Position numbers and translations under genes: made by a program. Positions 1 through 6,309 of a stretch of DNA of 10,027 nucleotides are shown one piece after another. The stretch is from Clostridia bacterium (GTDB lineage Bacteria > Bacillota_A > Clostridia > Oscillospirales > CAG-272), in assembly GCA_017529175.1 (NCBI GenBank), contig JAFXNX010000019.1, positions 1-10,027 of the forward strand, written 5' to 3'. The notes under the pieces were generated by a model, which was given only the letters and a program-made list of their open reading frames with translations, did no database searches and had not been told where the DNA came from. Numbering within the stretch: the first letter of the stretch is position 1; each line of letters starts with the position of its first letter.

Positions 1-1881
1 AATATCGCTCCGGACGTTCTCGCTCATATCGAAGAAGACATAAAAGCGACGGAGAGCGAGCTTGACGACGACGCCGAGAGCATCATCACGAACGAAAGAT
101 ATATTTATATTGCGGAAGTCATCAAAGGTTGTTATAAAAAGAAACAGATCAGAAAACTGACAAAGAGCGATAAGATCGATAAGATCGTAACGAACAGATG
201 GCTCGGACTTCCGATCTTCGCCGCTATTATGTTCCTTGTCTATTACATATCCATGGTGACCGTCGGAACAGCCGCCACGGACTGGGCAAACGACGGACTC
301 TTCGGAGACAGCGGATACCATCTTTTCGGTATAGGCAGCGCGGCTTCGGAGGAAAAAGCCGACAATTATGCGGCCGCTTCAAACGCTCTCGCCGCGTACG
401 GCTTTGAGTTCGATCCTGAAGACGAAGAATTCGACGCCGAAAAGACGCTTTCCGAAATAAAAGCGTTCACGTCCGACGAAGAGTATGCGACGACTGAGGT
501 CGAGGACGACGAAACTCTTGAGGTATCGGAAGTCACCGTTTATTTTGACAAAGTGCCGGACGACGCCGATGAAGAGGAAACAAACGGAATGACGTTTAAG
601 GAGGCCGTCGCATACTTCGGGGAAAACGGATTTGAAGAACCGGATCCCGCTGACGAGGGAGTTTGGGTGCCGAGTATACCGGCGCTTCTTGACAAGGCGC
701 TTCTTGACGAGAACGGCGAGAGCGTCGTTCCCGAATGGCTCTACGGGCTGATTCAGGACGGTATCGTTGCCGGAGTCGGCGCGGTGCTCGGATTCGTGCC
801 TCAGATGCTCGTGCTCTTCCTGATGCTCGCGTTCCTCGAGGCGTGCGGATATATGGCGCGTATCGCCTTCGTGCTCGACCGTATTTTCAGACGCTTCGGT
901 CTTTCCGGTAAATCCTTTATCCCGATGCTCGTCGGTACCGGATGCGGTATCCCCGGCATCATGGCGTCGAGAACTATTGAAAATGAGCGCGACCGCCGTA
1001 TGACTATCATGACGACGACGTTCATTCCGTGCGGCGCAAAGCTTCCTTTCATCGCAATGGTGGCCGGAGCGCTCTTCGGCGGCTCGGCTTGGGTATCCGT
1101 TTCCGCGTACTTTATAGGTATGGCGGCGATAATCGTCTCGGGCGTTATGCTCAAGAAGACGAAGCGTTTCTCGGGAGACCCTGCTCCGTTCGTTATGGAG
1201 CTTCCCGCATATCACCTCCCGACAGTCGGAAATGTGCTCCGTTCCATGTGGGAGCGCGGCTGGTCGTTCATCAAAAAAGCGGGAACGATCATCCTGCTTT
1301 CAACTATCGTCGTCTGGTTCACGTCTTTCTTCGGATGGGTCGACGGATCGTTCCGTATGCTCGCTGAGGAAGAGATGGAGTATTCGATACTCGCATATAT
1401 CGGCAAGGGCATCTCGTGGCTCTTCGCGCCTCTCGGCTGGGGCAGCTGGAAAGCGGCTGTCGCGTCCGTCACCGGACTTGTCGCAAAAGAGAACATCGTC
1501 GGAACGATGGGCATTCTCTACGGCGACTGGGCAGGCATCGCGGCGTCTTTCGCAACGAAGATCGCGGGCTTCTCGTTCCTCGTATTCAACCTGCTCTGCG
1601 CTCCGTGTTTCGCGGCTATCGGTGCTATCAAACGTGAGATGAACAGCAGAAGCTGGACATGGTTCGCGATCCTCTACGAGTGCGGATTCGCTTATGTGAT
1701 CGCGCTTATGATAAACCAGTTCGGCAACCTCTTCACCGGAAATCTTTCAAGCGGAGCTGGAGCAGTCGTGAACGTGATAAGTCTTATCGCCGCGGCGGCG
1801 CTGCTCGGATTTATGATCTATATGTTGTTCTTCAAGAAATATCGCGAAGCGACAAAACTTACGCAAAAAGTAAAAGTATAA
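1..1881 (+). CDS. feoB: Ferrous iron transport protein B, C-terminal part (5' truncated by window)
   Basis: FeoB is the inner-membrane Fe(II) permease, with a cytosolic N-terminal G domain. The frame is open from base 1, so the G domain and most of the helical GDI domain lie outside; 626 residues remain of a family protein usually around 700-850 long. Visible residues 54-76 carry the characteristic SDKID and TNRWLGLPIF stretch before the first membrane helix. Gate 1 follows (GTGCGIPGIM, then ENERDRRMTIMTTTFIPCGAK; Cys315 and Cys344 in visible numbering). Gate 2 (LVAKENIVGTMG) comes next, then the LCAPCFAA motif (Cys533, Cys536) and the last helices. Between the first and second helix lies a long, strongly acidic extracytoplasmic loop (bases about 340-732). 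The stop is 20 bases before the FeoB-associated peptide gene, so the two are co-transcribed. The family call is very secure; the true start cannot be given. Confidence 0.97.
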   Translation, partial: NIAPDVLAHIEEDIKATESELDDDAESIITNERYIYIAEVIKGCYKKKQIRKLTKSDKIDKIVTNRWLGLPIFAAIMFLVYYISMVTVGTAATDWANDGLFGDSGYHLFGIGSAASEEKADNYAAASNALAAYGFEFDPEDEEFDAEKTLSEIKAFTSDEEYATTEVEDDETLEVSEVTVYFDKVPDDADEEETNGMTFKEAVAYFGENGFEEPDPADEGVWVPSIPALLDKALLDENGESVVPEWLYGLIQDGIVAGVGAVLGFVPQMLVLFLMLAFLEACGYMARIAFVLDRIFRRFGLSGKSFIPMLVGTGCGIPGIMASRTIENERDRRMTIMTTTFIPCGAKLPFIAMVAGALFGGSAWVSVSAYFIGMAAIIVSGVMLKKTKRFSGDPAPFVMELPAYHLPTVGNVLRSMWERGWSFIKKAGTIILLSTIVVWFTSFFGWVDGSFRMLAEEEMEYSILAYIGKGISWLFAPLGWGSWKAAVASVTGLVAKENIVGTMGILYGDWAGIAASFATKIAGFSFLVFNLLCAPCFAAIGAIKREMNSRSWTWFAILYECGFAYVIALMINQFGNLFTGNLSSGAGAVVNVISLIAAAALLGFMIYMLFFKKYREATKLTQKVKV

Positions 1882-1901
1882 GACGAAGGGAGTGTTTCAT
1901 C

Positions 1902-2078
1902 ATGTTTGCATGGATCGCACAGAATGCCGTCACTATAATAGCTGCGCTCTCGGTATTGCTTATTGCCGGGTTTGCGGTGTTCGTACTCGTAAGAGATAAA
2001 AAACGGGGCTCCGGCGGCTGCACGGGCAACTGCGCAACGTGCGGCATGGGATGCTCCTGCGTTGAAAAGAAGAAATAA
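1902..2078 (+). CDS. FeoB-associated Cys-rich membrane protein
   Basis: This is a 58-residue peptide with one membrane helix (about residues 8-30), a basic stretch (RDKKR, 31-35) and a short Cys-rich tail with Cys40, Cys44, Cys47, Cys51 and Cys53. That layout, directly behind feoB, matches the FeoB-associated Cys-rich membrane protein family. By the positive-inside rule the tail should be cytosolic, where the cysteines could bind or pass on iron next to the FeoB pore; this role is inferred, and the family function is not firmly established. The ATG at 1902 is preceded by a good ribosome binding site (GAAGGGAG, 1885-1892). The same frame stays open upstream, back inside feoB, but that stretch is an out-of-frame shadow of FeoB. 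The 20-base gap after the feoB stop implies one operon. Confidence 0.93.
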   Translation: MFAWIAQNAVTIIAALSVLLIAGFAVFVLVRDKKRGSGGCTGNCATCGMGCSCVEKKK

Positions 2079-2090
2079 TCTATGACCTGT

Positions 2091-2139
2091 ATCCGGGAAC
2101 AAGCGCCGAAACGGTAGTGTTATACGCTTGTTCCCGGAT
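2091..2139 (+). terminator. Strong 15-bp hairpin after the Feo genes
   Basis: A perfect 15-bp inverted repeat (ATCCGGGAACAAGCG at 2091-2105, its exact complement at 2125-2139) flanks a 19-base loop, which itself contains a small CCG-AAA-CGG hairpin (2106-2114). It starts 12 bases after the stop of the Cys-rich peptide gene. The stem is strong, but what follows is TTGTGAAAC rather than a run of T, so it is not a textbook intrinsic terminator. The next gene starts only 20 bases downstream and no promoter is visible in between. It may act as a partial terminator, an mRNA 3'-end stabiliser or a processing site that sets different levels for Feo and ZIP. Confidence 0.6.
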
Positions 2140-2159
2140 TTGTGAAACGGGAGTGAAAA

Positions 2160-2942
2160 ATGTGGCTTAAAACAGTTGAAGGGATCGCGATCCCGTTCAT
2201 TGGTACGGCTCTCGGTTCGGCGTGCGTCTTCTTTATGAAAAAGGAACTCGGCAGAACGGTGCAGCGCGCGCTGACCGGATTTGCCGGCGGCGTGATGGTC
2301 GCGGCGTCGATATGGAGCTTGCTGATCCCCGCGATGGATCAGTGCGCGTCTCTCGGAGGATGGGCGTTTCTGCCCGCCTTCATCGGATTCTGGCTCGGTA
2401 TCCTGTTTTTGCTGACACTCGATAAGATCATACCGCACCTGCATATGAACGCCGAACAGGCGGAGGGCGTGAAGAGCCGCGCGAAGAAGACCACTATGAT
2501 GGTGCTCGCCGTAACGCTTCACAACATTCCCGAGGGAATGGCGGTAGGAGTCGTGTTTGCGGGACTTGTATCCGGCTCCGCGGAGATCACGGCGGGCGGC
2601 GCTCTCGCGCTCTCGCTCGGTATCGCGATACAGAATTTTCCCGAAGGCGCGATCATTTCGATGCCGCTCCACGCGGAGGGCAAAACGAAGGGAAGAGCGT
2701 TCGTGCTCGGCGCGCTGTCCGGAGCGGTGGAACCTCTCGGCGCGATCCTTACCGTTCTTTTCGCGGGTATGTTCGTTCCCGCTATGCCGTATTTACTCTC
2801 GTTCGCGGCGGGAGCGATAATATACGTCGTGGTCGAGGAGCTGATCCCGGAAATGTCGGCGGGCGAACATTCCAATATCGGAGTCGTATTGTTCGCTCTC
2901 GGCTTTACTTTGATGATGGCGCTCGATGTGGCGCTCGGATAA
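2160..2942 (+). CDS. ZIP family divalent metal transporter, GufA-like
   Basis: This 260-residue, all-helical membrane protein has the ZIP-family metal site. HNIPEG (residues 121-126) in the fourth core helix and QNFPEG (158-163) in the fifth supply the His, Asn and Glu ligands, and EELIPE lies at 226-231. The Gln at 158, where ZupT-type proteins have His, points to the GufA/ZIP11-like branch. The cytosolic loop has a small HLH metal-binding candidate (93-95), fewer His than many ZIPs. ZIP proteins import Zn(II), Fe(II), Mn(II) or related ions into the cytoplasm; the exact ion cannot be read here, though sitting behind feoB makes iron, manganese or zinc plausible. The ATG at 2160 has a CGGGAG ribosome binding site (2148-2153). 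The gene lies 81 bases after the Cys-rich peptide gene, with a hairpin between them. Confidence 0.93.
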   Translation: MWLKTVEGIAIPFIGTALGSACVFFMKKELGRTVQRALTGFAGGVMVAASIWSLLIPAMDQCASLGGWAFLPAFIGFWLGILFLLTLDKIIPHLHMNAEQAEGVKSRAKKTTMMVLAVTLHNIPEGMAVGVVFAGLVSGSAEITAGGALALSLGIAIQNFPEGAIISMPLHAEGKTKGRAFVLGALSGAVEPLGAILTVLFAGMFVPAMPYLLSFAAGAIIYVVVEELIPEMSAGEHSNIGVVLFALGFTLMMALDVALG

Positions 2943-2945
2943 TAA

Positions 2946-2964
2946 CGTCAAGTTGATCTTGACG
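2946..2964. promoter_or_regulatory. 19-bp dyad (candidate operator) upstream of the ABC genes
   Basis: CGTCAAG and its exact reverse complement CTTGACG flank a five-base centre (TTGAT). The dyad lies just after the ZIP stop and 37 bases before the ABC ATPase start. Its 19-bp span is the size of a typical dimeric-repressor operator, including DtxR-type sites, but the bases do not resemble a known consensus. It could equally be a small mRNA hairpin between two genes of one transcript. No convincing -35/-10 pair is visible in the gap. Confidence 0.3.
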
Positions 2965-3001
2965 AGAAACCGTCGGTCTCGATCTGTTCGGAGGTATAAT
3001 A

Positions 3002-3703
3002 ATGTCTTTAGTACGATTTGAAAACGTTTCAAGGATCTATACGAGCGGAGATCACGAGCTTCGCGCGCTCGACCGCGTGAGCTTTACGCTCGACGAAGGC
3101 AAGTTCGTCGTTATACTCGGACCGTCCGGAGCGGGTAAAAGTACTCTGCTCAATCTGCTCGGAGGACTCGACAGCCCGAACGAGGGTACGATCACAGTCT
3201 GCGGCAAAGATATATCGAAACTTACTGACAACGAGCTCGCCGATTACCGCGCGTCGACCGTCGGCTTCGTGTTCCAGTTTTACAATCTGATCCCGACGCT
3301 GACCGTTTATGAAAACGTCAAGCTCGTATCGGAAATATCAAAAGATGCGCTCGGCGCAAAAGATATGATCGGCAAGGTCGGACTTCTCGATCACCTTGAC
3401 AACTTCCCGTCGGAGCTGTCCGGCGGCGAACAGCAGCGCATCTCGATCGCTCGCGCGCTCTGCAAGAATCCGAAGATACTTCTTTGCGACGAGCCGACGG
3501 GCGCGCTCGACTCGGAGACCGGAGTCATGGTGCTGAAGCTGCTGCTCGATATGGCGAAAAACTACGGCAAGACGATAGTCATCGTCACGCACAATCAGAA
3601 TATCGCAAAAATGGCGGACGTCGTGATCCGCGTCAAGAACGGAAAGATCCGCTCGCAAGAGGTGCAGGAGAATCCGCTTTCCGCTGACGAGGTGGAGTGG
3701 TGA
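3002..3703 (+). CDS. ABC transporter ATP-binding protein, MacB/LolD (FtsX-partner) type
   Basis: This is a complete 233-residue nucleotide-binding protein that powers the permease encoded next to it. All motifs are present: Walker [10 protein letters not shown] (40-48), Q-loop Gln92 in FVFQ, signature LSGGEQQR (139-146), Walker B ILLCDEP (159-165, catalytic Glu164), D-loop ALD (168-170) and switch His197. The N-terminal A-loop region and the 'EPTGALD' wording are typical of the ATPases paired with FtsX-like permeases (LolD, MacB, YknY, BceA group). The ATG has a strong ribosome binding site, GGAGGT at 2990-2995. The gene ends in a 4-base overlap with the permease gene, so the two subunits are translationally coupled. 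The substrate is unknown. The metal genes around it hint at a metal-stress link, which is only inference. Confidence 0.95.
   Translation: MSLVRFENVSRIYTSGDHELRALDRVSFTLDEGKFVVILGPSGAGKSTLLNLLGGLDSPNEGTITVCGKDISKLTDNELADYRASTVGFVFQFYNLIPTLTVYENVKLVSEISKDALGAKDMIGKVGLLDHLDNFPSELSGGEQQRISIARALCKNPKILLCDEPTGALDSETGVMVLKLLLDMAKNYGKTIVIVTHNQNIAKMADVVIRVKNGKIRSQEVQENPLSADEVEW
3689..3703 (+). promoter_or_regulatory. Coupled ribosome binding site and GTGA overlap for the permease
   Basis: The end of the ATPase gene carries GAGGTGGA (3689-3696) followed by two consecutive GTG codons, at 3697 and 3700. The second GTG shares its bases with the ATPase stop (GTGA, 3700-3703). This is the classic coupled-translation arrangement and leaves a sounder distance to the ribosome binding site, so 3700 is preferred. 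The choice changes the protein by only one residue. Confidence 0.65.
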
Positions 3704-6024
3704 TACTTCTTCGTAAACTGTTTCGCACCGCGTGGAGTTACAAAGCGCAGTTTATTTCAATGGTAATTATGATGACCCTCGGGATCGGAGTCTTTCTCGG
3801 CTTCAACATGGAATGGAAGACTATCGAGGTCGACGTTTCAAATTTCTTTGAGGATACGAAATACGCGGATTTCCGTCTGTATTCAGAGACGGGATTCACA
3901 AAGGACGATCTTGATGCGATCGCCTCGATCGACGGCGTCGACGCGGCGACAAGATACCTGACGGTCAATCTTGATATAAAGTGCGACGGCAAGAAGGCGC
4001 TCGCCGTAGACGTTTCGGAAAACTATACCGTCTCGACGTTCACGCTGACAGACGGCGTAGGATACGACGAAAACGGAGACGGTATCTGGCTGTCCGACAA
4101 ATTCGCAAAACTCAATGATATCGGGATCGGTGACACTCTCACCCTTGAATTTCAGGGTACGGAAACAGACTGCAAGGTTTCAGGGCTCATCAAAGCGGGT
4201 GAGCACATGATCTGTCTTGCTGACAGCAATCAGGTCATGCCCGATTTCACGACTTTCGGTTACGCGTATATTTCTCCCGCAAAACTTAACGACATCCTGA
4301 CGGATAAGGCGGAACTTCCCGAAGGGATCGAACTGCCCGACGAAGCGCTCGACAAGGTGTTTTCTCAGATCAATCTGCGCTCCGACATGAAGAAAGCGGA
4401 ACTTGAAGACGCAGTAAAAGAAAAGCTCGGCAGAACGCTGATGGTCGTGCCGAAGGAAGATCACACAGTGTATAAAGAAGCGATGGGTGAGGCGGACGAA
4501 GGACGCGCGATGGGTTCGATCCTTCCCGTGCTGTTCCTTGCGATCGCGATACTGACGATGGTGACGACGATGCACCGTATCGCCACTAAAGAAAAAACGC
4601 AGATCGGAGTCCTTAAAGCGCTCGGCTTCAAAAACAGAACGATCCTGTTTCATTATTCGACGTACGGACTCATGATCGGGCTCGTCGGCTCGGCGCTCGG
4701 CGGAGTTCTCGGATATTTCGTCTGCAAGGCGGTAATGAGCGAGAACGGAATGATGGGCACCTACTTCGATATGCCCGACTGGTCTGCGGCGACTCCTTCG
4801 TTCTGCTGGCCCGTCATCGCGGGTGCGATCATGCTCCTCGCGCTGATCAGTTTTCTGTCAGTTCGCGCGCAGCTTCGCGGAACTGCGGCGGACGCGCTTC
4901 GCCCGTATACACCGAAGAACATGAAAAAATCCTTTCTTGAAAAATTACTGTTCTTCGGAAAAATGAACTTCGCGACAAAGTGGAACGTGCGCGACCTGAT
5001 GCGCCACAAGAGCCGCTTCGCGATGACGCTCGTCGGAATCATCGGCTGTATGGTCCTGCTCGTGGGCGGACTCGGTATGCGCGACACGATGGCGGGATTT
5101 CTCGATCTGCTCGACAACGGAGTCTCACATTACACGACGAAGGTCAACGTTGTAGAGAACACCGACCTCGAGACGGCGAAGCAACTGATAGCCGATCTTG
5201 ACGGCGACTGGGAGAGCTATTCCGGGATCAGTTTCGACGGCGAGACGGTAACGCTTGATATCGTCCACAACGAGGGCGGCAGGATTGACGTCATCGACGT
5301 GGACAACGAGCCGATCGATCTAAGGGACGACGGCGTATATCTCTGTCTGCGTCTCGCGGATAAGGCGAAGATCGGAGAGGAGATAGAGTTCTCACCCTAT
5401 GGTGGGACTGAGACATACAAAGCAAAAGTGATCGGATACAACCGTTCCATCATGACGGAGAGCGTCACGATGACCGATAAGCTTGCAAATGAGCTCGGAA
5501 TAAAATACAGCGTTTCAGCTGTCTATACGGATAAGAGCTCCGACGAAATATCCTCATCCGACCTGATCTCGGGCAAGCAGGATAAGCGACAGCTTATGGA
5601 CAGCTTTGCAAGTTTCGTAGATATAATGGACGGTATGGTATTCATTCTCGTCATAGCCGCGGTCATACTCGGTATCGTGGTGCTCTACAATCTCGGCGTC
5701 ATGAGCTACGTCGAGCGCTCGCGCGAGCTTGCGACATTAAAAGTGCTCGGATTCAGAAGCCGGAAGATCGGCAGACTGCTCATTTCACAAAACGTCTGGC
5801 TGACCGTTACAGGAGTTGTCCTCGGTCTTCCCGCGGGACTTGGAACGCTCTGCTGGATGCTCTCGGCGCTCGCGGGAGAGTACGAAATGAAGCTGATGCT
5901 CGGTCCGATGACGTACTCTGTTTCTATCCTGCTGACGTTCGGCGTATCGCTTTTCGTCGGCTGGATGGTAGCGAAAAAGAACAAGAAGATCGATATGGTC
6001 GAAGCGCTGAAGAACGCGGAATGA
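3700..6024 (+). CDS. ABC transporter permease with two FtsX domains
   Basis: This membrane subunit of about 774 residues partners the preceding ATPase. It is built as two similar halves, each one helix, a large extracytoplasmic domain and three helices. Helices lie at about 17-37, 273-293, 322-345, 370-390 in the first half and 440-461, 647-668, 700-724, 738-760 in the second. The outside domains span about 38-272 and 462-646. Each half has the FtsX-type segment after its second helix (KEKTQIGVLKALGF and RSRELATLKVLGF), which should contact the ATPase. The eight-helix duplicated layout differs from the ten-helix BceB type and from the single-unit MacB and FtsX; it resembles tandem-FtsX permeases common in Clostridia. 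Such transporters usually move lipoproteins, peptides or lipids, or transmit mechanical force, rather than importing solutes. The substrate is not identifiable. Confidence 0.92.
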   Translation: MILLRKLFRTAWSYKAQFISMVIMMTLGIGVFLGFNMEWKTIEVDVSNFFEDTKYADFRLYSETGFTKDDLDAIASIDGVDAATRYLTVNLDIKCDGKKALAVDVSENYTVSTFTLTDGVGYDENGDGIWLSDKFAKLNDIGIGDTLTLEFQGTETDCKVSGLIKAGEHMICLADSNQVMPDFTTFGYAYISPAKLNDILTDKAELPEGIELPDEALDKVFSQINLRSDMKKAELEDAVKEKLGRTLMVVPKEDHTVYKEAMGEADEGRAMGSILPVLFLAIAILTMVTTMHRIATKEKTQIGVLKALGFKNRTILFHYSTYGLMIGLVGSALGGVLGYFVCKAVMSENGMMGTYFDMPDWSAATPSFCWPVIAGAIMLLALISFLSVRAQLRGTAADALRPYTPKNMKKSFLEKLLFFGKMNFATKWNVRDLMRHKSRFAMTLVGIIGCMVLLVGGLGMRDTMAGFLDLLDNGVSHYTTKVNVVENTDLETAKQLIADLDGDWESYSGISFDGETVTLDIVHNEGGRIDVIDVDNEPIDLRDDGVYLCLRLADKAKIGEEIEFSPYGGTETYKAKVIGYNRSIMTESVTMTDKLANELGIKYSVSAVYTDKSSDEISSSDLISGKQDKRQLMDSFASFVDIMDGMVFILVIAAVILGIVVLYNLGVMSYVERSRELATLKVLGFRSRKIGRLLISQNVWLTVTGVVLGLPAGLGTLCWMLSALAGEYEMKLMLGPMTYSVSILLTFGVSLFVGWMVAKKNKKIDMVEALKNAE

Positions 6025-6033
6025 GGTGGCGCA

Positions 6034-6264
6034 ATGTATAAGATAACATTAAAGATAAGCGGTATGATGTGCGGGATGTGCGAGGCGCATATCTGTGATG
6101 TGATAAGGCGCGCCGTTCCGGATGCAAAGAAAGTCAAGGCGTCAAGAAAGACGGGAGAAGCATCTTTCTTATGTGCGAGCGCCTTTGAAGAAGAAGCGCT
6201 GTCACGCGCGATAGCGGATACAGGGTATACGCTTGTCTCGGTGATGGCCGAACAGCGCAAATGA
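6034..6264 (+). CDS. Heavy-metal-associated (HMA) domain protein
   Basis: This 76-residue stand-alone HMA domain has the ferredoxin-like fold seen in copper chaperones (CopZ) and in the N-termini of metal P-type ATPases. The metal-binding motif GMMCGMC (residues 10-16) supplies Cys13 and Cys16. A third Cys (21) sits one helical turn on, and a fourth at 47. HMA domains bind soft metals such as Cu(I) or Zn(II) and pass them to a partner. The ATG at 6034 follows a good ribosome binding site (GAGGTGGC, 6023-6030) that overlaps the permease stop, so it is in the same operon. No copper ATPase or CopY/CsoR-type regulator is visible nearby. The context is iron- and ZIP-related instead, so the bound metal is uncertain. 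Confidence 0.88.
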   Translation: MYKITLKISGMMCGMCEAHICDVIRRAVPDAKKVKASRKTGEASFLCASAFEEEALSRAIADTGYTLVSVMAEQRK

Positions 6265-6309
6265 CTTGCTGCCCGGCTGACTCTCAAAACGGAAAGGGGA
6301 TGGCTCAAC

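Noticed and set aside
379..1215. Open 278-residue frame antisense to feoB
   Set aside because: It is rich in Arg, His and Glu with no recognisable domain, and lies fully across conserved FeoB motifs; an effect of GC-rich synonymous sites.
1659..1901. Longer N-terminus for the FeoB-associated peptide
   Set aside because: This part is an out-of-frame reading of feoB; the ATG at 1902 has the ribosome binding site and the membrane helix.
1818..2672. Open 284-residue frame antisense to the Cys-rich peptide and ZIP genes
   Set aside because: It covers two well-supported genes and a hairpin, and its Arg/His-rich translation resembles no family.
2995..3000. TATAAT just before the ABC ATPase start
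   Set aside because: It overlaps the ribosome binding site and start codon and has no -35 box at 16-18 bases; chance.
6300..6302. ATG ten bases before the chimeric ORF start
   Set aside because: It is in another frame, opens only a very short reading frame and sits too close to the ribosome binding site.
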